Both the position numbers and the translations under genes were made by a program. The notes beneath the pieces were generated by a model, which had not been told where the DNA came from, ran no database searches, and worked only from the letters and a program-made list of their open reading frames with translations. 64,000 nt of DNA from Ancylobacter polymorphus (GTDB lineage Bacteria; Pseudomonadota; Alphaproteobacteria; Rhizobiales; Xanthobacteraceae). Shown here in pieces: positions 37,899 to 46,283 of the stretch; position 1 is the stretch's first letter; every line of letters begins with the position of its first letter. Location of the stretch: contig NZ_JAUSUI010000009.1 in assembly GCF_030813495.1 (NCBI RefSeq), positions 1-64,000 of the forward strand, written 5' to 3'.

Positions 37899-38960
37899 CT
37901 AGCGGCGTGTGCGCTCTCCCTCGGTGTCGCCTTGTGTCAGGGCGTGGATCTCGGCGAGAAGACGGGAAGGAATCTGCACGCCCTCACGGCTGCGGGCGCG
38001 GGCGGCGTAGCGGCGCTCGGCCGGAAGCCTGACCCCCGGCTGGGCTTTGGCGAGGGCGAAAAGCGCGTCGGCGTCGTCAAGGCGCTGGCTCAGCGTGTCG
38101 CGGCCGAACATGGCGGGGTCCATGGCGATGAACAATTCCCCGCCGAGCGGCGGGCCGGCATCGCCATTCTCCACCGCCTTGGCCTGGCGGCTGGTGAGAT
38201 CGCCGATCAGCGGGCCGGCGATCAGTTCCACCATGAGCGAGAGGGCCGAGCCTTTGTGTCCGCCGAAGGGGAGCAGGGCGCCGGAGAGCGCGGCGGCCGG
38301 GTCGGTGGTCGGGGCGCCGTCCGGTCCCACCGCCCAGCCCTCGGGCAGAGGCTCGCCCGCGCGGCGCTTGAGTTCAACTTCGCCGCGCGCGGCGGCACTT
38401 GTGGCGAAATCGAAAATGAAGGGCCGCCCCGCCGGCCCGGGCCAGCCGAAGGCGATCGGATTGGTGCCCAGCAAGGGCGTCGTGCCGCCCGCCGGCGCGA
38501 CGCAGCACTGGCCGATGGTGAAACACCAGGCCGCCAACCCCGCCTCCACAGCGGGCTCGATATCCGCCCACAGGGCGGAGAAATGGTAGCAGTCATGGAT
38601 CGCCAGCGCGGCGATGCCATAGGTCTGCGCCGCCTCGATCAGCGCCGGCACGCCGGCCTCGATGGCGAGCGGGGCGAAGCCGCGGCGCGCATCGACGTTG
38701 AGAATGACCGGCGTCGTGCGGGTGAGCACGGGCAGCGCCTCGCGCTCGGCCTTGCCGCTGCGCACGCTGTCGACATAGCCGAGCAGCCGGTAAAGCCCGT
38801 GCGAATGGCATTCATCCGCCTGGGCGCGGGTGATGGAGCGGGCGATCGCTTCCGCATGCGCGACGCCGAGCCCGGCGGCCCGCAGCGTGTCGCGGGCGAG
38901 CGCATGGAGCTCGGCAAGGCTCAGCGTGACCAGCGCGTTTCCCGTGCCCGGCGCGTTCAT
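37899..38960 (-). CDS. Delta1-piperideine/pyrroline-2-carboxylate reductase (Ldh2/MDH2 family)
   Basis: A 353-residue NAD(P)H-dependent oxidoreductase of the malate/L-lactate dehydrogenase 2 family. Marks include HSHGLYRLLGYVDSVRSG, the conserved HDCYHFSALW, CVAPAGGTTPLLGTNPIAFG and DFATSAAARGEVELK, and the later FGGHKGSALSLMVELIAG. Relatives in hydroxyproline loci (LhpD/DpkA type) reduce delta1-pyrroline-2-carboxylate to L-proline, the product expected from trans-3-hydroxyproline dehydration. The gene overlaps the adjacent GntR regulator by four bases. Substrate assignment rests on gene context. Confidence 0.82.
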   Translation of the reverse strand: MNAPGTGNALVTLSLAELHALARDTLRAAGLGVAHAEAIARSITRAQADECHSHGLYRLLGYVDSVRSGKAEREALPVLTRTTPVILNVDARRGFAPLAIEAGVPALIEAAQTYGIAALAIHDCYHFSALWADIEPAVEAGLAAWCFTIGQCCVAPAGGTTPLLGTNPIAFGWPGPAGRPFIFDFATSAAARGEVELKRRAGEPLPEGWAVGPDGAPTTDPAAALSGALLPFGGHKGSALSLMVELIAGPLIGDLTSRQAKAVENGDAGPPLGGELFIAMDPAMFGRDTLSQRLDDADALFALAKAQPGVRLPAERRYAARARSREGVQIPSRLLAEIHALTQGDTEGERTRR

Positions 38961-39670
38961 GAGGCGGCTCCCGCTTCCTGGAGACGGGCCGCTTCCCGCG
39001 CGCCCCTTTCGAGCGCCCGCAGCAGGTCGTCATGCACGGTGCGGATGTGTTCTTCGAGGAAGACGCAGGCGCGCGCCGTCTCCCCCGCGCGGCTGAGGTC
39101 GATCAGCGTGGCATGTTCCTCGAACGCGCGCTGCATGCCGGCCATGCCGGACCCCGCGGTGTCGCTGAGTTGCACCCGCGTGTAGCGGTCGCTCGACTGC
39201 AGCAGCGAGTGGACAATGGAAAGGGAACGGGGCTGGCCGGCATGGCCATAGAGCGCCATGTGGAACTCCGCGTTCAGCTGGCCCCAGCGGCTGAGATCCT
39301 GCGCCGCGGTGGCCGCGACCATCTGCTGCTGCATGTCGTCGAAGCGGGCGAAGTCCCCGGTGTCCAGATGAGGGATGGAGCGGGCGAGCAGGCGGGGTTC
39401 CAGCAGCATGCGCAGGCCGAACACGTCGTTGATCTCATCGGCCGAGAGTTCGGAAACGATCGCGCCCTTCTGCGGCACGATCCGCACCAGCCCCTCCGCA
39501 TCGAGCTGGAACAGCGCCTCGCGAATGGGAATCCGGCTCACATTGAAGGTTGCGGCCAGCGCGTCCTGCCGCAGCTGGGCGCCGGCGGGATAGGTGCCAT
39601 CCAATATGGCGCGGCGGAGCTGATCCAGGATCGCCGCCGACAGGGTCCGATGCTTGAGAAGCGGGTTCAT
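38957..39670 (-). CDS. GntR-family regulator, FCD subfamily (TRAP/reductase locus)
   Basis: A 237-residue regulator. The winged helix-turn-helix covers about residues 8–72 (GAQLRQDALAATFNVSRIPI followed by REALFQL). The FCD ligand domain has the conserved metal/ligand residues in NAEFHMALYGHAGQPRSL and EEHATLIDLSRAGET. It is divergent from the TRAP operon starting at 39764 and cotranscribed with the reductase gene (four-base overlap). It likely senses an imino acid or its metabolite and represses both directions. Confidence 0.9.
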   Translation of the reverse strand: MNPLLKHRTLSAAILDQLRRAILDGTYPAGAQLRQDALAATFNVSRIPIREALFQLDAEGLVRIVPQKGAIVSELSADEINDVFGLRMLLEPRLLARSIPHLDTGDFARFDDMQQQMVAATAAQDLSRWGQLNAEFHMALYGHAGQPRSLSIVHSLLQSSDRYTRVQLSDTAGSGMAGMQRAFEEHATLIDLSRAGETARACVFLEEHIRTVHDDLLRALERGAREAARLQEAGAAS

Positions 39671-39698
39671 TTACCTTCGGTCGCGCCCCGAATAATCA

Positions 39699-39715
39699 CG
39701 TCAGGCATATTGACG
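39699..39715. promoter_or_regulatory. Operator candidate between GntR and TRAP operon
   Basis: Inverted repeat CGTCA–7–TGACG in the 93-base gap between divergent starts, next to an AT-rich stretch (GATATAATTTATAAAAT) that probably contains the TRAP promoter. FCD regulators often bind short dyads of this size. Half-site length of five is modest, so the call is tentative. Confidence 0.35.
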
Positions 39716-39763
39716 GATATAATTTATAAAATCTACGATCACAAAAAAGAGGGGAACGGGTAC

Positions 39764-40384
39764 ATGACGCACACCAACGGCTTTGCTGCCGGTGGTCGGC
39801 CCTTTCGTGCCGTCACCGCAGCGTCGGAAGCCCTTCTGGTCCTGGAGCGCTTCGCCATTGGCAGCCTGATGGCGCTGCTCACCGGGCTGATCCTGCTCAA
39901 CGTCGTCACCCGCTACAGCCATGTCCCGCTCTACTGGATCGACGAATCCGCCATCTTCACCACCGTTTGGCTCACCTTTCTCGGCGCCTCCGCCATGTCG
40001 CGGCTGCGGCTTGATTTCTCCATGACCATTCTGACCGAGCGCCTGCCTCCCTCGGCGGTGAAGGCGATGCGGGTCATCGCCACGCTCTGCATTCTCAGTT
40101 TCGGCCTGGCGCTGGCGGTGATGTGCTGGCTGTGGATGGACCCGGTCGGCATCGCCTCGGCCGGCTTCGATGCGCGCGAATATGGCGGGGCGACGTTCAA
40201 CTTCCTCTACACGGAGCGCACCCAGACGCTGAACTGGCCGAGCTGGGTGGTCTATCTCGTCATGCCGCTTTTCGCGCTCACCCTCACGGTCCATAGCGCG
40301 GCCAATCTGCTGGAAGATCTTGGCTTCGCCAGCCCGCCGGACCGCAGCGGCATCGGCCTCAGCAATGCCGAGGAGGTCGCCTGA
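39764..40384 (+). CDS. TRAP transporter small permease (DctQ type)
   Basis: A 206-residue membrane protein. ATG 39764 follows AGAGGGGAAC; the same frame is open far upstream but antisense to the regulator. Four spans are visible, with LLNVVTRYSHVPLYWIDESA and WLTFLGASAMSRLRLDFSMT matching the DctQ signature. It pairs with the large permease, whose ATG overlaps its stop codon. Part of a tripartite, sodium-driven solute importer. Confidence 0.9.
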   Translation: MTHTNGFAAGGRPFRAVTAASEALLVLERFAIGSLMALLTGLILLNVVTRYSHVPLYWIDESAIFTTVWLTFLGASAMSRLRLDFSMTILTERLPPSAVKAMRVIATLCILSFGLALAVMCWLWMDPVGIASAGFDAREYGGATFNFLYTERTQTLNWPSWVVYLVMPLFALTLTVHSAANLLEDLGFASPPDRSGIGLSNAEEVA

Positions 40385-41649
40385 TGCTCACCGGCGCCGC
40401 CTTCCTCGTCTTCCTGCTGGTCGGCGTGCCGATCGGCATCGCCATCTGCCTGACCGGCGTCGTCTTCATCCAGGCCTCCGGCAATCCGGTGCTCTATCAG
40501 AGCTTCCCGATGCAGATGTTCGGCTCGGTCGACAATTACGGGCTGATCGCCATCCCGCTGTTCATTCTGATCGGCGAGATCATGAATGGCGGCGGCATCA
40601 CCCGCCAGATCATCTCCATGACCATGGCCTTTGTCGGCTCGCTGCGCGGCGGCCTCGCCTATGTGAACATGCTGGCCAACATGTTCGTCTCGTCCATCCT
40701 CGGCTCGGCGACCGCCCAGGTCGCCATCATGGCACAGATCATGGTGCCGGAGATGGAGGCGAAGGGCTACGACAAGACCTTCGCCGCCGGCCTCACCGCC
40801 TATGCCGGCATGCTGGGGCCGATCATTCCGCCCTCCATCATGTTCGTGATGTATTCGGTGCTGGCGCAGGTTCCGGTCGGCACCATGCTGGTGGCGGGGC
40901 TGATCCCCGGCATCGTGCTCACCGCGATGTTCTGCGTCGTCATCGCCGTCATGGGTTATGTCTACAACTACCCGCGCGGCGAGAGTTTCACCCTGCGCGA
41001 GCGCGTCGCCACCGTGGTGGCCTGCGCGCCGACGCTGCTGATCCCCATCGTCATCGTCGGCTCCATCCTCACCGGCCTTGCCAACCCCACCGAATCCGCC
41101 GCCGTCGGCGCGCTGGCTTCCGTGCTGGTGGGGCGGTTCTGGACCCGCGAGCTATCGCTGTCGCAGCTGCCGCGCATGCTGGTGCGGGCGGGCGTCTATT
41201 CCGGCATCGTGCTGTTTCTCGTGGCCGCGGCCGGGGTGCTGTCCTGGGTGCTGGTGTTCGCCAAGGTGCCGCAGGAAGTGGCGCTGTGGATCCAGTCCAT
41301 CGCCACCGGGCCCATCAGCTTCATGCTGCTGGTCAATGTCATCCTGCTGGTCATCGGCACGGTGATCGACGGCGCGCCGGGCCTCATTATGACGGTGCCG
41401 ATCCTGCTGCCGATCGCCACCGAGGTCTATCACATCGACCCCGTGCAGTTCGGCGTGGTGGCGGTGGTCAACCTCGTGCTCGGCTTCCTCTCGCCGCCCG
41501 TCGGCCTGTGCTTCTTCGTGGCGGCGGCGGTGACGGGGGCGAAACCCGGCAAGATGTTCCTCGTCACCCTGCCGTTCTTCTTCGCCGCCTGCCTGCTGCT
41601 GGTGCTGCTCTCGATCTTTCCCGGCCTCTCCACCGCCCTCGTCCGCTGA
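40384..41649 (+). CDS. TRAP transporter large permease (DctM type)
   Basis: A 421-residue inner membrane protein with about twelve spans, the transport subunit of the TRAP system. Family motifs: IAIPLFILIGEIMNGGGITR, SILGSATAQVAIMAQIMVPE, MLGPIIPPSIMFVMYSVLA and the C-terminal VVNLVLGFLSPPVGLCFFV. Complete length. Its first base is the last base of the small permease stop codon, so the two are tightly coupled. Substrate is probably a hydroxyproline-related compound given the neighbours, but this is inference. Confidence 0.93.
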   Translation: MLTGAAFLVFLLVGVPIGIAICLTGVVFIQASGNPVLYQSFPMQMFGSVDNYGLIAIPLFILIGEIMNGGGITRQIISMTMAFVGSLRGGLAYVNMLANMFVSSILGSATAQVAIMAQIMVPEMEAKGYDKTFAAGLTAYAGMLGPIIPPSIMFVMYSVLAQVPVGTMLVAGLIPGIVLTAMFCVVIAVMGYVYNYPRGESFTLRERVATVVACAPTLLIPIVIVGSILTGLANPTESAAVGALASVLVGRFWTRELSLSQLPRMLVRAGVYSGIVLFLVAAAGVLSWVLVFAKVPQEVALWIQSIATGPISFMLLVNVILLVIGTVIDGAPGLIMTVPILLPIATEVYHIDPVQFGVVAVVNLVLGFLSPPVGLCFFVAAAVTGAKPGKMFLVTLPFFFAACLLLVLLSIFPGLSTALVR

Positions 41650-41676
41650 ACCCTCCCAGCCGAAAGGACCGCCCTG

Positions 41677-42666
41677 ATGATCACCCGCCGTACCCTGCTC
41701 GCCGCCGCTGCCGGCGCCACCCTGCCGCTCGCCGCCCCCGGCGTGCTGCGCGCCCAGGCGCGCGACCTGCGCCTTGGCATCATCACCCCGCCCGGCCACC
41801 CCTGGAACAACGCCGCGCTCAAGGTCGCCGAGGTTCTGAAGGAGAAGACCGGCGGCAAGCTGACCATGACCGTGTTCCATGCCGGCCAGCTCGGCAATGA
41901 GGGCGCGATGATGCAGCAGCTGCAGACCGGCGCGCTCGACATGGCCTTCCTGCAGGCGGCCGAGGTCGGCAACCGTGTGCCGAACGTCGCCGCCATCCTC
42001 GCCCCTTACGTGATCCGTTCCACCGAGGCCGCCGCCAAGCTGGTGCGTCAGCCCATCGCCATGCAGATGCTGGAGCCGCTGCCGAAGGAAACCGGCACGC
42101 TCGGCCTCGGCTGGGGCATCACCTCGATCCGTGTGGTGTTCTCGGCCAAGGAGATCGACGGCATTGCCGGGCTCAACGGCATGAAGCTGCGCATCAACAC
42201 CACGCCGGCCTTCCGCGATTTCTACTCGCTGCTCGGCGCCGCGCCGACCCCGATCCCGACGCCGCAGGTCTATGACGCCATGGCCAATGGCCAGGTCGAC
42301 GGGCTGGAGGCCGATCTCGATTTCTCGTGGAACCAGCGTTTCGACAAGGTGTCGAAGGTGCTGATGCGCATGGACGCGGTGTTCATGCCCTTCATCGCGC
42401 TGGCCTCGGGCAAGGCGTGGCAGACGCTGTCCACCGAGGACCGCGCGCTGATCACCGCCGCGACCAAGGAAGCGCTCGCCGTGCAGGTCGACGAGACCGT
42501 GACCAATGCGCCCAAGCTGATCAAGGATTTCGAGGGCACCGGCATCAAGATCGTCGTGCCGCCGACCGCCGACGCGGCGCCGATCATCGCCGAGTACGAC
42601 AAGATCTGGACGCCCAAGGCGCCGATCCTGCCCGAACTGCGCAAGATCGGCGCGACGCTGGGCTGA
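41677..42666 (+). CDS. TRAP transporter substrate-binding protein (DctP type)
   Basis: A 329-residue periplasmic binding protein. The N-terminus MITRRTLLAAAAGATLPLAA has a twin-arginine motif followed by a hydrophobic core, so export through Tat is likely. Then LRLGIITPPGHPWNNAALKV starts the DctP fold; the substrate-carboxylate Arg lies in the GMKLRINTTPAFRDFYSLLG region. It is last in the TRAP operon and is followed by a strong terminator. Confidence 0.92.
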   Translation: MITRRTLLAAAAGATLPLAAPGVLRAQARDLRLGIITPPGHPWNNAALKVAEVLKEKTGGKLTMTVFHAGQLGNEGAMMQQLQTGALDMAFLQAAEVGNRVPNVAAILAPYVIRSTEAAAKLVRQPIAMQMLEPLPKETGTLGLGWGITSIRVVFSAKEIDGIAGLNGMKLRINTTPAFRDFYSLLGAAPTPIPTPQVYDAMANGQVDGLEADLDFSWNQRFDKVSKVLMRMDAVFMPFIALASGKAWQTLSTEDRALITAATKEALAVQVDETVTNAPKLIKDFEGTGIKIVVPPTADAAPIIAEYDKIWTPKAPILPELRKIGATLG

Positions 42667-42689
42667 GAGCGGTTGCCGCTTGAAATGAA

Positions 42690-42716
42690 AGAGGCGCCTC
42701 GCGGGGCGCCTCTTTT
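42690..42716 (+). terminator. Strong Rho-independent terminator of the TRAP operon
   Basis: GAGGCGCC and GGCGCCTC form a perfect stem with a short GC-rich loop, followed directly by TTTTTT. It lies 24 bases after the dctP-type stop codon. Confidence 0.9.
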
Positions 42717-42730
42717 TTCGTGGCTCACAA

Positions 42731-42841
42731 CGTCATCCTGAGGTGCGAGCGTCAGCGAGCCTCGAAGGATGCTGAAGCCGGAGATGCCCTGCGCGAGCCT
42801 CCTTCGAGGCTCGGGCGATGCCCGAGCACCTCAGGATGACG
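42731..42841. repeat. Dispersed intergenic palindrome, copy 1
   Basis: Begins CGTCATCCTGAGGTGC and ends with its exact reverse complement GCACCTCAGGATGACG; between them is a second nested dyad (GCGAGCCTCGAAGGATG and CCTTCGAGGCTCGG). A near-identical element lies at 45144–45253. Elements with this core are common between genes in Rhizobiales genomes. Confidence 0.9.
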
Positions 42842-42859
42842 GCGCGAGGCGCAAGCCTC

Positions 42860-42918
42860 GTCAGTCCGCCGTCCAAACCGGCCGGAAGGCGGATGTCAGT
42901 CCGCCGTCCAAACCGGCC
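42860..42918. repeat. 24-bp direct repeat duplicating the end of a gene
   Basis: The 24 bases at 42895–42918, which encode the last residues (PVWTAD and stop) of the proline-racemase-family gene on the minus strand, recur exactly at 42860–42883, 35 bases away and outside the gene. The two copies flank the boundary with the palindromic element. Confidence 0.85.
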
Positions 42919-43933
42919 ACGTGTCGGAGAGCCGGTAGCCGGTCGGCCACGGGTCTTCCGGGTCCAGCATCAGCTGCGCGGTGTGCGTCACCCAGGCCCG
43001 GCCCATGATCGAGGGCAGGATCGCCGGGCGGCCGCCGAGCGTCGTCTCGCCCTCGATCCGGCACTCGAAGCGGGAATCGATGATCGAGCGGCCGATGAAG
43101 GTCTCGCCCAGCTTCAGCTGACCCTTGGCGTGCAGCACCGCCATGCGGGCGGAGCAGCCGGTGCCGGTGGGCGAACGGTCGATCTTGCCGGGGCGGATGG
43201 CGACCGCATTGGCGCCGGTCTTCACCCCGGCCACTTCGACCACGGGCGCGGCGAACTGGCAGAAGGAAATGTGGTTCCAGTCGGCATTCTCCGGGTGCTT
43301 GAAGCCGAGCTGGCGGTTCGCCGCCTTGACGATGCGCATGCCCGTCTCGGCGAGGTCCTTGGCCTCGTCGGGGCGGATGGAAAAGCCGAGCGCATGGGCG
43401 TCGACAATGACGAAGCTGTCGCCGCCATAGGCGGTGTCGACGGTGAGCGTGCCGAGCCCTTCCACTTCCAGCTTGGCGTCGAGCTTGTCGGCGAAGGAGG
43501 GATGGTTGCGCACCTTGATCCGCTCGGCCTTGCCATTGCGGCAATAGGCCGTGACCTCGATCAGCCCGCCCGGCGCCTCCAGCACCATATGTGTCTCCGG
43601 CTCGGTCATCGGCACGATGCCGGTGTCGAGCAGCACGGTGGACACGCAGATGGAGTTGGAGCCGGACATGGGCGGGGTGTCCTCCGGCTCCATGATGATG
43701 AAGGCCGCGACCGCCTTCGGGTTCTTCGGCGGCACCAGCAGGTTCACATGGCGGAACACCCCGCCGCGCGGTTCCTGCAGCACGAAATTGCGCAGATTGT
43801 TGTCGGAGGCGAGGAAGCGCGACTGCGTCCACACGCTGTCGCCGGGCGGCGGCGCCACGCCGCCGACGATCACGTCGCCGACCTCGCCCTCGGCATGGCA
43901 GCCGACGATGTGGATGATCTTGGAAGAGCGCAT
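42896..43933 (-). CDS. Proline racemase-family enzyme, probable trans-3-hydroxyproline dehydratase/epimerase
   Basis: A 345-residue cytosolic enzyme. The first catalytic position, Cys in racemases (MCGHG), is Ser here: [12 protein letters not shown]. At the second, the usual SPCGTGTS is [11 protein letters not shown], so the Cys is shifted by four positions. Family members with Ser or Thr at the first site dehydrate trans-3-hydroxy-L-proline or act both as dehydratase and 4-hydroxyproline epimerase. The fold is otherwise complete ([46 protein letters not shown]). It is the last gene of the minus-strand catabolic operon. The reaction must be measured to be sure. Confidence 0.82.
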   Translation of the reverse strand: MRSSKIIHIVGCHAEGEVGDVIVGGVAPPPGDSVWTQSRFLASDNNLRNFVLQEPRGGVFRHVNLLVPPKNPKAVAAFIIMEPEDTPPMSGSNSICVSTVLLDTGIVPMTEPETHMVLEAPGGLIEVTAYCRNGKAERIKVRNHPSFADKLDAKLEVEGLGTLTVDTAYGGDSFVIVDAHALGFSIRPDEAKDLAETGMRIVKAANRQLGFKHPENADWNHISFCQFAAPVVEVAGVKTGANAVAIRPGKIDRSPTGTGCSARMAVLHAKGQLKLGETFIGRSIIDSRFECRIEGETTLGGRPAILPSIMGRAWVTHTAQLMLDPEDPWPTGYRLSDTWPVWTAD

Positions 43934-43998
43934 GGGGGCCTCGCGTTTACGTGCGGCGCCTTGACCCTCTCCCCGACGGGGAGAGGGAGTGAAAGTTC

Positions 43999-45102
43999 TC
44001 AGCCGATCACCACCACCGGGTCGCCCAGCACATCGAACAGCGGGGTGATGCCCAGCCCCGGCGCGTCGGAGGCGGTCATGAAGCCGTTCTCGCGCTTCGG
44101 CGCGCCGCTGGCGATATCCACCGTGCCATAGCTGTTGAAATCGGTGGCGGAGAAGGTGAACTCCTCCGGCGTCGAGCGGGCGAGATGGGCGATGGTGGCG
44201 GTGACGATATCGCCGCCCCAGGTGTCCTCGATGGTCATCGGCGTGCCGGAGGCGACGCAGATGTCGCGCATCAGCCGCGCCTTGGTCAGCCCGCCGACCT
44301 TGGAGATTTTCAGGTTGATGATGTCCATCGCATCATCCGCCAGCCCCTTCATCAGCGTGCCGACGCCGTCGATCACCTCGTCGAGCACGAAGGGCCGCGC
44401 GGTGCGGGCGCGCACCGAGAGGCATTCCTCATAAGTGGGGCAGGGCTGCTCGATATAGACATCGAGATCGGCCACTTCCGCGCAGATGCGGGCGGCTTCC
44501 GCCCGGGTCCAGCCGGTATTGGCGTCGGCGACCAGAATGTCGGAGGCGTCGAGAATCTCGCGGGTGGCGCGGATGCGGTCAATGTCCTGATCGGCATCGC
44601 CGCCGACTTTCAGCTGGAACTTGGTGTAGCCCTCGGCCTTGTAGCCGGCGATCTTCTTCGCCATCACCTCGGGCGCTTCCTGCGAGATGGCGCGGTAGAG
44701 CGCGACCTTTTCCTGCGCCGCGCCGCCGAGCAGCTTGTAGACCGGCAGGCCCGCCACCTTGCCGAGAATGTCCCAGCAGGCAATGTCGATCGGCGCCTTC
44801 ACATAGGGGTGGCCGCGCAGCACCGCGTCCATGTGCCGGTTCAGCACATTGAGGTCGGTGGGGTCGAGGCCGATCACCTTCGGGCCGATTTCCTCCAGCC
44901 CGGCGCGCACGCCATGGGCATAGGCCGGCAGATAGGCCGAGCCGAGCGGGCAGCATTCGGCATAGCCGGTAATGCCGGCGTCGGTTTCCACCGCCACTAC
45001 GGTGGAATCGAACACCTCGATGAAATTGCCGTTCGACCAGTTGTAGCGGCCTTCCCGCAGCGGGAGCCCGACCTTGTAGGCCTTGATGCCGGTGATCTTC
45101 AT
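43999..45102 (-). CDS. Enolase-superfamily epimerase, HpbD-like (hydroxyproline betaine)
   Basis: A 367-residue enzyme of the mandelate racemase/muconate lactonizing group. The TIM-barrel metal ligands are seen as Asp in LVADANTGW, Glu in YIEQPC and Asp in [10 protein letters not shown]; the two general bases are the Lys of [10 protein letters not shown] and the Lys of [15 protein letters not shown] pair of lysines on opposite faces is the mark of 1,1-proton-transfer epimerases such as 4-hydroxyproline betaine 2-epimerase. The N-terminal capping domain is complete. The N-demethylases expected for betaine use are not in the window, so the true substrate could be a free amino acid. Confidence 0.8.
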   Translation of the reverse strand: MKITGIKAYKVGLPLREGRYNWSNGNFIEVFDSTVVAVETDAGITGYAECCPLGSAYLPAYAHGVRAGLEEIGPKVIGLDPTDLNVLNRHMDAVLRGHPYVKAPIDIACWDILGKVAGLPVYKLLGGAAQEKVALYRAISQEAPEVMAKKIAGYKAEGYTKFQLKVGGDADQDIDRIRATREILDASDILVADANTGWTRAEAARICAEVADLDVYIEQPCPTYEECLSVRARTARPFVLDEVIDGVGTLMKGLADDAMDIINLKISKVGGLTKARLMRDICVASGTPMTIEDTWGGDIVTATIAHLARSTPEEFTFSATDFNSYGTVDIASGAPKRENGFMTASDAPGLGITPLFDVLGDPVVVIG

Positions 45103-45143
45103 GGCGTGGTTTCCGTTGTTTGCCGTTGCCGCCCGCGTTCAGC

Positions 45144-45253
45144 CGTCATCCTGAGGTGCGAGCGCAGCGAGCCTCGAAGGATGTTGAAACAGATGGTGCC
45201 CTGCGTGAGCCTCCTTCGAGGCTCGGGTGAAGCCCGAGCACCTCAGGATGACG
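45144..45253. repeat. Dispersed intergenic palindrome, copy 2
   Basis: Same outer arms as copy 1 (CGTCATCCTGAGGTGC and its complement) and the same nested dyad, with a few substitutions in the centre. It fills the gap between the HpbD-like gene and the 4-hydroxyproline epimerase gene, both transcribed leftward. Confidence 0.9.
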
Positions 45254-45269
45254 TCGCACCCAGCGTTGT

Positions 45270-46271
45270 TCACACCACCACGAAGCCGTGCGCGAAGGGG
45301 TCGCGGTCGTCGATGAAGATGGTGTTGTAGCCGGTCATGCGCGCCCAGCCGCCGATGGAGGGGATGATCGCGTCGCGATTGCCCACCTTCACCGCCGCCT
45401 CGACCCGGCCCTTGAACAGCGAGCCGATGATGCTCTCATGCACGAAATCATCGCCCACCTTCAGCTGGCCGAGCGCGGCGAGATGGGCCATGCGCGAGGA
45501 GGTGCCGGTGCCGCAGGGCGAGCGGTCGATCGCCTTGTCGCCATAGAACACCGCGTTGCGCGCATGCGCCTCCGGGTGGCGGGCGATCCCGGTCCAGAGT
45601 ATGTGCGACAGGCCGCGAATCTCCGGCTTCTCGGGGTGCACGAATTCATATTTCTCGTTCAGCGCGCGGCGCAGCGCCGGGCTCATGCCCACCAGTTCGC
45701 CGGCGGTGAAGTCCGCCATGTCGCGGAAGGCTTCCTGCGGCTCGACGATGGCGTAGAAATTGCCGCCATAGGCGACATCCACCGTCACCTCGCCAAGGCC
45801 GGGGCACGCGGCGGTGAGCCCGCGCGCATAAAGGAAGGCGGGCACATTGGTGATGCGCACTTCTTCCACATATTGCCCGACCTGTTTGTATTCCGCCTTC
45901 ACCACGCCGGCGGGGGTGTCGAGCATCAGCACGCCCGGCGTCTTCGGCGTCACCAGCCCGTGCTCAATAGCCATGGTCACTGTACCGATGGTGCCGTGCC
46001 CGCACATGGGCAGGCAGCCGGAGGTTTCGATGAACAGGATGGCGACATCGCAATCCGGCCGGGTCGGGGGATAGAGGATCGAGCCGGACATCATGTCGTG
46101 GCCGCGCGGCTCGAACATCAGCCCGGTGCGGATCCAGTCGAATTCGCGCAGGAAATGCGCGCGCTTCTCGATCATGGTGTCGCCGACCAGGTTCGGCCCG
46201 CCGCCGGCCACCAGCCGCACCGGGTTGCCGCAGGTGTGGCCGTCTATGCAGAAGAAGCTGTGTCGCGCCAT
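45270..46271 (-). CDS. 4-hydroxyproline 2-epimerase (Cys/Cys proline racemase family)
   Basis: A 333-residue cytosolic enzyme converting trans-4-hydroxy-L-proline to cis-4-hydroxy-D-proline. Both catalytic cysteines are present: LPMCGHGTIGT and SPCGTGTSSRM. It starts MARHSFFCIDGHTCGNPVRL, the opening typical of the epimerase subgroup, and shows RGHDMMSGSILYPPTRPDCD. It is the classic first enzyme of bacterial hydroxyproline breakdown, directly upstream (in transcription order after) the dehydrogenase, 12 bases apart. Confidence 0.92.
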   Translation of the reverse strand: MARHSFFCIDGHTCGNPVRLVAGGGPNLVGDTMIEKRAHFLREFDWIRTGLMFEPRGHDMMSGSILYPPTRPDCDVAILFIETSGCLPMCGHGTIGTVTMAIEHGLVTPKTPGVLMLDTPAGVVKAEYKQVGQYVEEVRITNVPAFLYARGLTAACPGLGEVTVDVAYGGNFYAIVEPQEAFRDMADFTAGELVGMSPALRRALNEKYEFVHPEKPEIRGLSHILWTGIARHPEAHARNAVFYGDKAIDRSPCGTGTSSRMAHLAALGQLKVGDDFVHESIIGSLFKGRVEAAVKVGNRDAIIPSIGGWARMTGYNTIFIDDRDPFAHGFVVV

Positions 46272-46283
46272 GGGATCTACTCG

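Noticed and set aside
39032-39763. Upstream extension of the TRAP small permease frame
   Set aside because: It is the antisense of the GntR regulator; the ATG at 39764 has a ribosome site and gives the normal family start.
42731-42841. Long palindrome considered as a CRISPR-like or attenuator element
   Set aside because: Single nested dyads without regular spacers; a second copy elsewhere in the window shows it is a dispersed intergenic repeat.
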